Shown: positions 1-8,515 of the stretch, one piece after another | How the letters are laid out: each line of letters starts with the position of its first letter | Position numbering within the stretch: position 1 is the first letter of the stretch | Origin: Erysipelotrichaceae bacterium | Lineage (GTDB): Bacteria; Bacillota_I; Bacilli_A; Erysipelotrichales; Erysipelotrichaceae | Assembly: GCA_900759455.1 (NCBI GenBank) | Contig: CAAEVI010000001.1 | Span: 1-29,262 of the forward strand | DNA length: 29,262 nucleotides | Reading direction: 5' to 3' | The notes under the pieces: model-generated | Seen by the model: the letters and a program-made list of their open reading frames with translations, nothing else | The model's database searches: none | Told to the model about the DNA's origin: nothing | Made by a program: the position numbers and the translations under genes

Positions 1-159
1 GTACCTAATGAATAAGTGTAAACAGTATAGTAAAATTTACTATCTCTAGCATTTAATGTTAAGTAGAATTCTTACTGCAAACCATACTAGAAAGTAATAA
101 GTGTTTGATCAATACTCAAATAGTAGATAAGAAAATGCAGGAGTCATGTTATAAGAAGA

Positions 160-188
160 TGTGAAGCTTTTCGTTTTTATGATACAAT
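160..188 (+). promoter_or_regulatory. Probable promoter of the tmk operon
   Basis: A TACAAT -10 box (183-188) is preceded by TG at 180-181, giving an extended -10. A poor -35 (TGTGAA, 160-165) sits 17 bases upstream. It is the nearest promoter-like sequence to tmk. The stretch 1-159 carries no recognisable gene; it holds a short perfect dyad (ATAGTAAA/TTTACTAT, 27-43) of unknown role. Confidence 0.45.
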
Positions 189-250
189 GAATAAGTATGT
201 AAGGGGGGAACATCAGTGTGATCCTGCTTACAGATTTAAGGAGTGGAAAT

Positions 251-883
251 GTGAAAAAGGGATTGTTTATCACATTTGAAGGAAATGACGGCTGCGGCAA
301 GACAACGATCAGTACCCTGGTCATGCAGGAGCTGCAGCAGCAGGGCCTTTCAGTCTTATATACGCGTGAGCCGGGAGGCATCGGCATTTCGGAACAGATT
401 CGTGACATTATTCTCGATCCTGCCAATCATGAAATGGATGCCCGTACGGAAGCGCTGCTTTATGCGGCCAGCCGCCGCCAGCATCTGGTGGAAAAAATCA
501 TACCTGCTCTGGAGCAGGGGACACATGTCATCTGTGACCGTTTTATCGACAGCTCGCTTGCTTATCAGGGCATGGGGCGTGAGATCGGCATGCAGGAGGT
601 TTATGACATGAATCTGTTTGCGACGCAGGGCATGCTGCCGGATCTTACTTTATTTTTGGACATCAGCTTGGAAGAAGCGATGGAGCGTGTCTGCAAACGC
701 GGCGGTAAGGACCGTCTGGATCTGGAGAGCGATGCTTTTCATCAGCGTGTACGGGAAGGGTATGAACGAGTCAAAGAACTGTATCCGCAGCGTATCCATG
801 TCGTTGATGCGCATCAAAGCATCGATGAGGTAAAAGAAGCATGCATCAGGGAAATCAGAATGCTTCTGAAACAATATGAATAA
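251..883 (+). CDS. tmk: Thymidylate kinase (dTMP kinase)
   Basis: Phosphorylates dTMP to dTDP with ATP, the essential step for dTTP supply in the cytoplasm. The 210-residue product has the family's usual length. The N-terminus reads MKKGLFITFEGNDGCGKTT, containing the P-loop (about residues 11-18); a DRF motif and SSLAYQG substrate-binding segment follow near residue 95, and a lid-like Arg-rich segment (CKRGGKDRLD) near 150. I chose the GTG at 251 because an AAGGAG (238-243) lies 7 bases before it and the protein then begins exactly where the family does. The reading frame extends to a GTG at 218, which has a G-rich sequence upstream (202-208), so a form 11 residues longer cannot be excluded. 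The stop overlaps the start of holB by 8 bases, indicating translational coupling. Confidence 0.95.
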   Translation: MKKGLFITFEGNDGCGKTTISTLVMQELQQQGLSVLYTREPGGIGISEQIRDIILDPANHEMDARTEALLYAASRRQHLVEKIIPALEQGTHVICDRFIDSSLAYQGMGREIGMQEVYDMNLFATQGMLPDLTLFLDISLEEAMERVCKRGGKDRLDLESDAFHQRVREGYERVKELYPQRIHVVDAHQSIDEVKEACIREIRMLLKQYE

Positions 884-1862
884 GGCCGAAAAGCTCAGAC
901 AGCAGCAGCCGATCGTCTGGAGGACACTGCACAACTGTCTGACTTCCGCGACGTTTGCGCATGCATATCTGTTTTACGGGGCACAGGGCACTTCCAAAAA
1001 AGAGACAGCACTGTTGTTTGCCCAAAGTATTTTATGCCCGCATCCCGAGGATGGCTTTGCCTGCGAAACATGCAGTGTCTGCCGTCGTGTCGAGACGCTG
1101 GATTATGTCGATCTCTGCCTGATCGACGGCAGTGAGGTTTCCATAAAAAAGGGCGATGTGATGAAGCTGCAGGAAATGTTTACCAAGACGGCGCTGGAGG
1201 AAAAATCTTACAAGATCTATATCATGAATCATGTGGAAAATGCGACTCCGGATGCCATGAATGCACTGCTGAAATTTCTGGAGGAGCCGGTGAGCGATGT
1301 CGTGGCCATTTTGATCAGTGATCAGCTGGAATCAGTGATGCCTACGATCGTGTCACGCTGCCAGTGTATTCCTTTTCATGCCCTGAACCGTCAGGAAAGT
1401 TATGAACAGGGCATTGCCGTATGTGATGCATACGATGCCTATCTGCTGTCTGCGCTTCATTGCAGCGTTGAATCCATGCGGGAAATCAGCGAGAGCGAAG
1501 ACTATCAGCATGCCCGTGCTGTTTTCTTCGAGCTGATCGAAAAGATGGCATCGGGCATGGATGAAGCTGCTTTGTTTCTGCAGACCAAAGGCTATCCGTC
1601 CAAAAACAAGAAACTGGGAAAAGCTTCTTTTGCATGGATGCTGAACATGCTGATCCAGTATGTCAAAGATCTCAGCAAAGAAACTGTCAGCTGTCGTGAT
1701 ACGCAGTATCTGGCACTGCGGAAAAAGAAAATATGGAATCAAACGCAACTGATCGATGTGCTTTCGATCCTGCTGGGGAAGAAAGACCTGCTCAGGCAGT
1801 CAGTCAATTTACAGCTGCTGATCGATCAGATGATGTATGAACTGAAAGAGGTGAAAGGATGA
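876..1862 (+). CDS. holB: DNA polymerase III delta-prime subunit
   Basis: Clamp-loader subunit delta-prime, which works with DnaX and HolA to load the beta clamp at the replication fork. The 328-residue product shows the degenerate P-loop typical of this subunit (GAQGTSKK, residues 35-42), four cysteines (C54, C63, C66, C69) of the zinc module, the ALLKFLEEP segment near 130-138 and an SRC sensor motif (PTIVSRCQC) near 157. The start overlaps the tmk stop by 8 bases and its stop overlaps the ricT start (ATGA). In Bacillus small genes separate tmk from holB; here they are directly joined. Assignment to delta-prime rather than DnaX rests on length, the lack of a canonical Walker A and the neighbourhood. 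Confidence 0.93.
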   Translation: MNKAEKLRQQQPIVWRTLHNCLTSATFAHAYLFYGAQGTSKKETALLFAQSILCPHPEDGFACETCSVCRRVETLDYVDLCLIDGSEVSIKKGDVMKLQEMFTKTALEEKSYKIYIMNHVENATPDAMNALLKFLEEPVSDVVAILISDQLESVMPTIVSRCQCIPFHALNRQESYEQGIAVCDAYDAYLLSALHCSVESMREISESEDYQHARAVFFELIEKMASGMDEAALFLQTKGYPSKNKKLGKASFAWMLNMLIQYVKDLSKETVSCRDTQYLALRKKKIWNQTQLIDVLSILLGKKDLLRQSVNLQLLIDQMMYELKEVKG

Positions 1863-2872
1863 AGCAGGAAACGAACGGACAGGAACGCGGCCGTGAGAAA
1901 AACCGCAATAAAGGAAATTCATCTTCTGAAAACGGAAAAGAAAGAAAACCTGTCAGGAAAAATGATAAGAAACAGGAAAAACGCATAGAGAAAAAAGAAG
2001 AACGCCAGGCGGCGAAACAGGAAAGCGTGAATGAGAAAAAGGAAGCACCTTCCCGTACATACCGTTATCTTGCCTTTGTCAGCTTCAAGGAATCCCGCAA
2101 AGTGTATTCCTTTGGCTATGACGAGGATGATCTGAAAGTCAATGACCGTGTCGTGGTGGAAACCATACGCGGACAGGAACTGGGTACGATCGTAAAAGAA
2201 TGCGAACCGTTTCTGACACAAAACAACGGACTGGAAATCAAGCCGGTCCTGCGCAAGGCAACATTGCATGACCTTGAAAAAGAAAAAGAAAATGTCGAAA
2301 AAGCCAAAAAGGCAATGGTGATCTGTGATGAGTGCATCAAAGAACTCGGACTGGATATGCATTTGATCGAAGCGGAATATACACTGGACTGCAGTAAGAT
2401 CATTTTCGTTTATGTGGCGGATGAACGTGTTGACTTCCGTGAACTTTTGAAGGAGCTGGCAAGCCGCTTCCGCTGCCGCATCGAACTGCGTCAGGTCGGA
2501 CCGCGCAACAAGTCAAAAATCATCGGCGGACTGGGAATGTGCGGCATGGAAACATGCTGTTCCCGTTTCCTCAATGATTTTGATGTCGTATCCATCAACA
2601 TGGCCAAAAATCAGCTGCTGGCATTGAACATCCAGAAGCTCAGCGGCCAGTGCGGCAAACTGATGTGCTGCCTGAAGTACGAAGATGCACAATATAAAAC
2701 AATGCGCCAGGGACTGCCGAAACTGAATGCGCAGATCGAATACAAGGGTAAAAAATATCGGGTGACAAGCATGAATGTCCTGCTGCAGCAGGCAAAAATC
2801 GAAAACAAGGAAGATGTTCAGTTCCTGGATTTCAAGGAACTTTGGCCGGACATCGACTTCTCCGACCGTTAG
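1859..2872 (+). CDS. ricT: RicT/YaaT-like PSP1-domain protein
   Basis: Homologue of Bacillus RicT (YaaT), a PSP1-domain protein which with RicA and RicF forms an Fe-S complex promoting RNase Y-dependent mRNA maturation, competence, biofilm and sporulation in that organism. The C-terminal two thirds (about residues 66-335) is the PSP1 region. Six cysteines at 228, 233, 234, 265, 270 and 271 (GMCGMETCC and GQCGKLMCC) match the cluster-ligand pattern of the family. Residues 1-65 form a Lys/Glu/Arg-rich, probably disordered extension absent from the B. subtilis protein. The gene sits between holB (ATGA overlap) and rsmI (3-base gap), its usual Bacillota context. Whether RicA and RicF are encoded elsewhere cannot be seen. 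Confidence 0.9.
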   Translation: MKQETNGQERGREKNRNKGNSSSENGKERKPVRKNDKKQEKRIEKKEERQAAKQESVNEKKEAPSRTYRYLAFVSFKESRKVYSFGYDEDDLKVNDRVVVETIRGQELGTIVKECEPFLTQNNGLEIKPVLRKATLHDLEKEKENVEKAKKAMVICDECIKELGLDMHLIEAEYTLDCSKIIFVYVADERVDFRELLKELASRFRCRIELRQVGPRNKSKIIGGLGMCGMETCCSRFLNDFDVVSINMAKNQLLALNIQKLSGQCGKLMCCLKYEDAQYKTMRQGLPKLNAQIEYKGKKYRVTSMNVLLQQAKIENKEDVQFLDFKELWPDIDFSDR

Positions 2873-2875
2873 CCT

Positions 2876-3733
2876 ATGAAACAGCAGAAAAGCTTTGAAC
2901 AGCAGACACCGACCTTGTATATCGTCGCTACCCCGATCGGCAATCTGGGCGAACTGACACCGCGGGCGAAGGAAATACTGGAAAGCGTGGATGTGATCGC
3001 AGCGGAGGATACCCGCAATACGATCAAGCTGCTTTCCCACTTTCAGATCCAGACCCATCTGATCGCCCATCACAAATTCAATGAAGCCGCCAGCAGCAAA
3101 GGCATCGTGCAACTGCTGAAGGAAGGCAAAAACGTTGCGGTCGTCAGCGATGCCGGCTATCCGCTGATCAGCGATCCGGGACGAGAACTGGTCAAAGAAG
3201 TGATCGATGCCGGCTTTAACGCCGTACCGGTTTCCGGCAGCAACGCCATGCTGAATGCGCTGGTAGCCAGCGGTCTGCAGCCACAGCCGTTTCTCTTTTA
3301 CGGTTTTCTTTCCAGCAATGAGAAACAGCGCATCCGTGAGCTGCACACATTAAAAAACTACCCGATGACCCTCGTTTTTTACGAGGCACCGCACCGTATC
3401 GAAAAGATGCTGAAAAACTGTCTGGAAGTGTTCGGTGACCGTGAAATGTGCCTGGCCAGAGAACTGACCAAGCGCCATGAAGAATTTTTACGCGGCACGA
3501 TCAGCGAGATCATCAACGAGGCATCGAAACGCAAAGGCGAAATGGTCGTCGTCATTGCCGGACATGAAGAAGAAAAAGACATTGATGTCACCCAGGCCAT
3601 GCCGCTATTGAAAGAACATATCCAGAGCTACATCAAAGAAGGCATGACCACCAACGAGGCAATCAAACGCGTTGCCAGAGAACGCGGCATGTCCAAAAAC
3701 GAAATCTACAAAGAATACCATGGATTAAACTAA
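2876..3733 (+). CDS. rsmI: 16S rRNA (cytidine1402-2'-O)-methyltransferase
   Basis: SAM-dependent enzyme that 2'-O-methylates C1402 of 16S rRNA in the decoding centre. The 285-residue product has the tetrapyrrole-methylase fold signatures of RsmI: ATPIGNLGELTPRA near residues 18-31, AEDTRNT near 42, VSDAGYPLISDPG near 95 and the GSNAMLNALVASGL segment near 120. The C-terminal 50 residues are helical and basic (KRVARERGMSKNEIYKEY), as in other family members. It starts 3 bases after the ricT stop and is the last gene of the operon, followed directly by an intrinsic terminator. Confidence 0.95.
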   Translation: MKQQKSFEQQTPTLYIVATPIGNLGELTPRAKEILESVDVIAAEDTRNTIKLLSHFQIQTHLIAHHKFNEAASSKGIVQLLKEGKNVAVVSDAGYPLISDPGRELVKEVIDAGFNAVPVSGSNAMLNALVASGLQPQPFLFYGFLSSNEKQRIRELHTLKNYPMTLVFYEAPHRIEKMLKNCLEVFGDREMCLARELTKRHEEFLRGTISEIINEASKRKGEMVVVIAGHEEEKDIDVTQAMPLLKEHIQSYIKEGMTTNEAIKRVARERGMSKNEIYKEYHGLN

Positions 3734-3736
3734 AAG

Positions 3737-3759
3737 GCCTGAACAATCAGGCTTTTTTT
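3737..3759 (+). terminator. Intrinsic terminator after rsmI
   Basis: Perfect 6-bp stem GCCTGA/TCAGGC with ACAA loop followed by seven T residues. It ends the tmk-holB-ricT-rsmI operon. The reverse direction has only a short CTTTT run, so it would be a weak stop for the convergent rpoN. Confidence 0.9.
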
Positions 3760-3837
3760 GTAAGTAAAAGTGAATTGAAGGTCGTGTATGAAGAGAAACG
3801 GATTTTGTTTGCACAGTTCTTTTCGAAATGAGCTAAA

Positions 3838-5085
3838 CTACCGATTCTTTTGTTTCAACTGGTTTTGATATATTTTCTTCCTGTTTTTAGAGTTTGGTAT
3901 ATTCAACTGTTCTCTGTATTTTGCAATTGTTCTTCTAGAGGCGAAAAGTTCAATGTTTTCCAGCTTTTGCTGAAGCTGTTCATCCTGTAAAGGCTGCTTT
4001 TTGTCTTCATTTTCTATATAGGTTTGTATTGCCTTGATAATTGCATCTTTAGATGAACCTGATTTGGTTGAAGAAATTAAAAGGTCGGATAATGGATAAA
4101 GTTTGCCCTGAAACAAATAGTATTTTTCATGCAGCGTTCTCGAAATAGTCGATTGACTAAAGCCAGTTTGGACTGAGAGTTCTTTTAATGTACATGCTTT
4201 GAGTTCGTCTTGATATAAAAAGTGATATTTCTGAATTTCAAAGAGCTCGTTGGCAATAATCAGCAACGTCTTGTTTCTTCTATGAAGACTGTCGATCATA
4301 AACTTCGCCTGATTAAAATAATTTTTTAATTCTTCACTAAGCTCATTTTTTTCTGCTTTTTCAGATAGGCGAATTTCGCCCATGCTTTGAGGCTCAATAA
4401 GCAACTGATCATCTTGTATTTTGATTTCAAATTCAGGGAGAGTATAAGAGGTTGCACTGGTATCATATCCCTGACAAGGGTAGGGATGACAAGTACGGAT
4501 TTGCTCAAAGTAGGTCTGTATGGTGTCCATCGTAATATGTTCTTTTCTGCAGACTGCTGAAAAGTCTTGTTTAATGATTTCTTCTTTGTACATAGACAAG
4601 AATTTTGCGGCATTGTTCCATCCCTTTAGTTTTAGCTGAATGATCAGGGAATCTTCGCTGTTTTTTGCAGCAACACCGGCTGGTTCAAAGGTCTGAATGT
4701 ATTCCAGCGTTCGTACAAAGGTCTGTGCATCTGTTTTTGTATCCAGACAGGCCTGATGAATATCGACAGAAAAGAAGCCGTGATTGTCTAAAGACTCAAT
4801 GATATACTGAGCAGCCTCTTTATGATAAGGATGCCTGTTCGTATGAAGCTGGAAATAAAGTTCTTCCTTCAGGTTCGGTCCCTGCGCAATACCTGTCTCC
4901 AAGTATTCCTGACCTTTTAAACTGGGAGTGAACTCCAGAAAAGGGTTGTTGTTTGCCATACTGGTGAGTGTACGCAAGAGTTCATTACTGGATTGTTTTA
5001 AAGTTTCCAGATTTCGTTTCATAGAACGAGAAAGTGATAATTTTTGTTTTAGTTCCGGTTTTTGGATAAGCTTTTGTTTAATCAT
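3838..5085 (-). CDS. rpoN: RNA polymerase sigma-54 factor
   Basis: Alternative sigma factor that recognises -24/-12 promoters and needs an AAA+ activator to open them. The 415-residue product is close to the length of Bacillus SigL. It has an N-terminal Q/L-rich activator-interacting segment (KQKLSLSRSMKRNLETLKQSS), a core-binding middle part, an HTH (about LKELSVQTGFSQSTISRTLH) and near the C-terminus the RpoN box as ASRRTIAKYRE, one residue off the consensus ARRTVAKYRE. I chose the ATG at 5085, with AAAGGAAA upstream, because an in-frame ATG at 5106 overlaps the -10 box. It is divergent from a sigma-54 activator gene, and the only clear -24/-12 promoter in the window lies just beyond that activator, so this sigma factor probably serves chiefly that operon. 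Confidence 0.93.
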   Translation of the reverse strand: MIKQKLIQKPELKQKLSLSRSMKRNLETLKQSSNELLRTLTSMANNNPFLEFTPSLKGQEYLETGIAQGPNLKEELYFQLHTNRHPYHKEAAQYIIESLDNHGFFSVDIHQACLDTKTDAQTFVRTLEYIQTFEPAGVAAKNSEDSLIIQLKLKGWNNAAKFLSMYKEEIIKQDFSAVCRKEHITMDTIQTYFEQIRTCHPYPCQGYDTSATSYTLPEFEIKIQDDQLLIEPQSMGEIRLSEKAEKNELSEELKNYFNQAKFMIDSLHRRNKTLLIIANELFEIQKYHFLYQDELKACTLKELSVQTGFSQSTISRTLHEKYYLFQGKLYPLSDLLISSTKSGSSKDAIIKAIQTYIENEDKKQPLQDEQLQQKLENIELFASRRTIAKYREQLNIPNSKNRKKIYQNQLKQKNR

Positions 5086-5104
5086 TGTATTTTCCTTTTT
5101 TATC

Positions 5105-5110
5105 ATTATA
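5105..5110 (-). promoter_or_regulatory. -10 box of the rpoN promoter
   Basis: On the minus strand a perfect TATAAT lies about 20 bases before the chosen rpoN start codon, with no convincing -35 at the right distance. The box overlaps a more upstream in-frame ATG (5106), which argues against that ATG as the start. Confidence 0.5.
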
Positions 5111-5590
5111 CACTAAAATAAAGATACAAGAGAACGGGATCAAATAAAGCAGACTCTTGTTTTTTGATTTAATCAATTGCGGATGCATGATTCTTTTTAA
5201 TAGTCATTTAAGTGAAAGAAAGCGGAAAATCATATGAATGATGATAAAGGAACTGTATCCTCCTATGGACAAGATTTGTGTTATATGTAAAGATAATCAA
5301 TGTGGATTTGATCAGTTTGCAAAACAATAAAAGTATCTGCAGCGTTTATGCGAAGATATGAAACATGGAACGAACAGAGAAAGAACTTAATGTTTTAGCG
5401 GATAAAAAGAAAGGAGTAAGTTATAGAGACAAAATAGTAAAAAAGACAGGATCGATGATATAGAGGAACTCGCTTAAATAAACAGCACGTCTTATTACAG
5501 ACAAATTGCCTCTTTTGGCAATAGGTGTTGTAAAACTGTCTGCGTTGAGAAGTGATATAAAACAGTGTTGATTCATGTAAGAAATATCGA
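5111..5590. other. Intergenic stretch with no supportable gene
   Basis: Between the divergent rpoN and activator genes. I see only short plus-strand reading frames: a 21-residue frame from 5264 with a CVICKDNQC segment that reads on past a stop in the same frame, and a 32-residue frame from 5365 (MERTEKELNVL...). They lack good ribosome binding sites and look like decayed coding sequence. A small stem TTGCC/GGCAA (5506-5521) is present. No known RNA family is recognised. Confidence 0.4.
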
Positions 5591-5620
5591 TTGAGCATTT
5601 ACAGATAGACCTTATATAAT
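5591..5620 (+). promoter_or_regulatory. Sigma-A promoter of the sigma-54 activator gene
   Basis: TTGAGC (5591-5596), an 18-base spacer and a perfect TATAAT (5615-5620). This leaves a leader of about 90 bases before the activator start. No obvious structure is seen in the leader. Confidence 0.6.
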
Positions 5621-5717
5621 AACTGTCGCTGAATTGCTTGATGGTTCCTGTATCTCATTGATTTAAAAAAATTGATAGATTTTACTAAACAAAGGTTACT
5701 TTATAACAGGTGTGGAT

Positions 5718-8420
5718 ATGCAGGAAGAAATTTTATTGGTAATTGTACGAAATTGTGCCAAACATCAGTATGAAAAAAATACAATCTCTTTAATCAGTGA
5801 ACAAATAAAGGTATCTAGAAACAAGGCGGCCATGGCTATTAATGAACTCGTTGAAACGGGACATTTGATTCGTGTTAACTCAAAACCGTATATCTATCTT
5901 GCCACTTCCTATTTAAGGAACAAGGGCATTGAAGTGACTTCTGCTTCTTATTCGAGTCTGGATGATGTATGGGCTCTTGCAAATGAAGAAAAGAAAGATT
6001 TTGAAAAGCTAGTAGGATACAATCATTCACTGAAGAATATCGTTAAACAGTGTAAAGCTACGATTTCTTATCCTCCTAACGGTTTGCCTATGATGCTGTA
6101 TGGCCCGACAGGAACAGGAAAAAGTTATATTGCGAAACTGACATATGAGTGGGCACGCAATCACGGCATATTAGATCCTGCGGCCAAGTTTGTAACGGTC
6201 AATTGCAGTGAGTATGCCAACAACCCGGAATTATTGACGGCAAATTTGTTCGGGCACATCAAGGGGGCTTTTACGGGAGCTGAAAAAGATAATGAGGGAT
6301 TGCTTGCATTGGCTGACAAAGGTGTTTTGTTTTTAGACGAGGTGCATGAACTGAAGGCGGAGTGTCAGGAAAAGCTCTTCTTGTTCATGGATCAGGGAAT
6401 TTATCACCGTGTCGGGGATAACGACAAATGGTATAAGTCCGATGTCCGCATTATTTTTGCGACGACCGAGCAACCGGAAAAAGTTTTGCTGAAGACACTG
6501 TTAAGACGTATACCGATGTTTGTAACTATACCTTCTTTATCACAGCGAGGCATGCGAGAACGGATTGAATTAATGTATGATTTGTTTTCTAAAGAGGAAA
6601 AAAGACTTGGATGTTCTATTAAAATGTCCAATAAAGTTTATCGTATTTTGTTATCTGCCAAGATGCCGGGCAACATCGGGGAATTGAAAAGTGTGATTCA
6701 ATCGTGCTGCATTAATTCTTTGTTTGAAAGAGAAGAAAATGATCTGGTAATCAGAATGGAAAGTCTTCCCGGTCATCTTCTTGATCAAGTTTATACTTCG
6801 ACAAAGCTTATTCAGGAAGAGGAATACATTCACGTTGAGGATTTAAAAGGATTCTATGATGTAGAGAAAGGAATCATTCGATTAAATCAGGAACTTTTAG
6901 ACTGTTTTAAAGAATTTCAGAAAAACCGTGATCATTCGCTTCTCATGAAGAAAGGGAAGCTGATTGTTGAAGACTATTTAAGTCTTCGTGTATATAAACA
7001 AAAAGAAACACCGGAGATTGAATATTATCGAAGAGGAATTGAACATATCTTTGAATTGGTGGAAGGTCGGTATGGTTTTAAGACACGCAACAGTGACCGG
7101 ATAGCCTTAGCTATGTATTTAGATGAGATCCATCACGATTATCATGATTTCAGACAATGGAGCCTGCGACATGAAGAAGAATGTGAAGATTTCCTTCAAT
7201 ACCTTGAACAGGAATGTTTCAGAGCGACAAATGTATCACTGGAAATTTGTACTTATCTGAAATCCTATCTGGAAATGGATATTTATCCGATTTTGATTAT
7301 CTCTTATATTTTCTATGTCTATAATTTAAATAAAGATCAGAGACTGGCTCAAAAAGCCTGTGTTGTATTGGCGCACGGATTTTCCACTGCCAGTTCTATT
7401 GCGGATGCTGCTAACCGCTTTTTGGAAAGCTATATCTTTGATGCGATCGATATGCCGCTTCATATTGATACAGCCATGATTACTGATAAGTTGAATTCTT
7501 ATCTTTCCAGAGTAGGAAAAATCAAAGAATTGTATTTGTTAGTGGATATGGGAAGTTTATCGGATATTTACAAAGGCCTGCATGTAGAGAACGTGGACAT
7601 AGGATTGATCAACAATGTCAGCACACCGATGGCATTGGAACTTGGTTCTGCCATTCGTCAAGGCTTGTCTATGGAAGATGTCTTTTCACAGACAGCCAAA
7701 CAAGTCGGATCTTCTTTGTCTTATCATATCGAACAAAATCATTCCAAGACGCCGATCATTTTATGCTCTTGTGCCAGCGGTATGGGAACAGCAAAGAAAT
7801 TAAGGATGATGATTGAAGATTCATTTCCGGAAGGCGTTCATTTGGAAGTACATACACAGGATTACAATGAGTTATTATCCAAAGGGAAAGATGAGGGACC
7901 TTTGAGTGAATATCAGATTATCTGTATTATCGGAACATTGAATCCAAATGTGGATGGATTGCCGTTTGTCGGAATTGAAGACCTGATCATTAATGAGAAT
8001 CTGGAAAAATTTAATTCATATTTTAAAGATTATATGTCGAGTGAACAAATTGAAATATTTAATAAAAATGTTTTGCGTAATTTTACTCTTTCGAATATCA
8101 TGAATAATCTGACGATTTTGAATCCTTCAAAACTCTTGGAACAGGTCGCTGATGCCATTGACCAGCTTCAGACTTATCTCCAGGTTCAGTTGAAAACGAA
8201 AACATGTTTTGGTATGTATGTGCATATATGTTGTCTGATAGAACGATTGGTTGTGGCCAAAAAGTTTACGGAATACAAAGCCTGTGAAGATTTTGTCGAA
8301 CAACACAGTGTATTCATTGATTTTACCAAGAAGGCTTTCCATAAGGTCGAAAATTTCTATGGTGTGGATATTCCGCTGGAAGAAATTGCTTATATTTATG
8401 ATTATGTGAAAAATGACTAA
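5718..8420 (+). CDS. LevR/GfrR-type sigma-54 activator with PRD domains
   Basis: PTS-controlled enhancer-binding protein of 900 residues. Order of domains: N-terminal winged HTH (about 1-75), AAA+ sigma-54 interaction domain (about 95-340) with Walker A GPTGTGKS (129-136), the sigma-54-contacting GAFTGA loop (183-188) and Walker B LFLDE; first PRD (about 430-540); EIIA-Man-like domain with candidate phospho-His in VLAHGFSTASS (about 553); EIIB-Gat-like domain with CSCASGMGTA (about 685); second PRD (about 790-900) with a His in GMYVHICCLIERL (about 836). This is the LevR architecture, in which HPr and EIIB phosphorylation set activity. I prefer ATG 5718, 7 bases after AACAGG, over the GTG at 5712. 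The operon directly downstream has a -24/-12 promoter and is its evident target. In Salmonella the matching regulator is GfrR. Confidence 0.93.
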   Translation: MQEEILLVIVRNCAKHQYEKNTISLISEQIKVSRNKAAMAINELVETGHLIRVNSKPYIYLATSYLRNKGIEVTSASYSSLDDVWALANEEKKDFEKLVGYNHSLKNIVKQCKATISYPPNGLPMMLYGPTGTGKSYIAKLTYEWARNHGILDPAAKFVTVNCSEYANNPELLTANLFGHIKGAFTGAEKDNEGLLALADKGVLFLDEVHELKAECQEKLFLFMDQGIYHRVGDNDKWYKSDVRIIFATTEQPEKVLLKTLLRRIPMFVTIPSLSQRGMRERIELMYDLFSKEEKRLGCSIKMSNKVYRILLSAKMPGNIGELKSVIQSCCINSLFEREENDLVIRMESLPGHLLDQVYTSTKLIQEEEYIHVEDLKGFYDVEKGIIRLNQELLDCFKEFQKNRDHSLLMKKGKLIVEDYLSLRVYKQKETPEIEYYRRGIEHIFELVEGRYGFKTRNSDRIALAMYLDEIHHDYHDFRQWSLRHEEECEDFLQYLEQECFRATNVSLEICTYLKSYLEMDIYPILIISYIFYVYNLNKDQRLAQKACVVLAHGFSTASSIADAANRFLESYIFDAIDMPLHIDTAMITDKLNSYLSRVGKIKELYLLVDMGSLSDIYKGLHVENVDIGLINNVSTPMALELGSAIRQGLSMEDVFSQTAKQVGSSLSYHIEQNHSKTPIILCSCASGMGTAKKLRMMIEDSFPEGVHLEVHTQDYNELLSKGKDEGPLSEYQIICIIGTLNPNVDGLPFVGIEDLIINENLEKFNSYFKDYMSSEQIEIFNKNVLRNFTLSNIMNNLTILNPSKLLEQVADAIDQLQTYLQVQLKTKTCFGMYVHICCLIERLVVAKKFTEYKACEDFVEQHSVFIDFTKKAFHKVENFYGVDIPLEEIAYIYDYVKND

Positions 8421-8445
8421 AGGCAGAAATTTCTGCCTTTTTTTT
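8419..8445 (+). terminator. Intrinsic terminator after the activator gene
   Basis: Stem GGCAGA/TCTGCC (8422-8427/8432-8437) within a 20-bp perfect palindrome, followed by eight T residues. It separates the activator transcript from the sigma-54 operon only 15 bases before the -24 element. Confidence 0.9.
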
Positions 8446-8459
8446 GCTGTTTTTTTCTA

Positions 8460-8475
8460 TGGCACAAAATTTGCT
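8460..8475 (+). promoter_or_regulatory. Sigma-54 (-24/-12) promoter of the PTS operon
   Basis: TGGCAC (8460-8465), five bases, TTGCT (8471-8475): an exact match to the sigma-54 consensus TGGCAC-N5-TTGCW with GG and GC at the correct spacing. The start site should fall about 10-12 bases downstream, leaving a short leader before the EIIA start at 8516. With rpoN and a sigma-54 activator adjacent, the assignment is strong. Confidence 0.93.
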
Positions 8476-8515
8476 TGTATTAGGGTGAACGATGGCAAAG
8501 GAAGGAGGTAAGAAA

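Noticed and set aside
2513..3346. 277-residue minus-strand frame across ricT and rsmI
   Set aside because: It spans the junction of two well-recognised plus-strand genes, shows no domain and lacks a ribosome binding site; it is an antisense shadow.
5395..5598. 67-residue minus-strand frame in the rpoN-activator gap
   Set aside because: No ribosome binding site, no motif, and Tyr/Phe/Cys-rich composition typical of AT-rich non-coding sequence.
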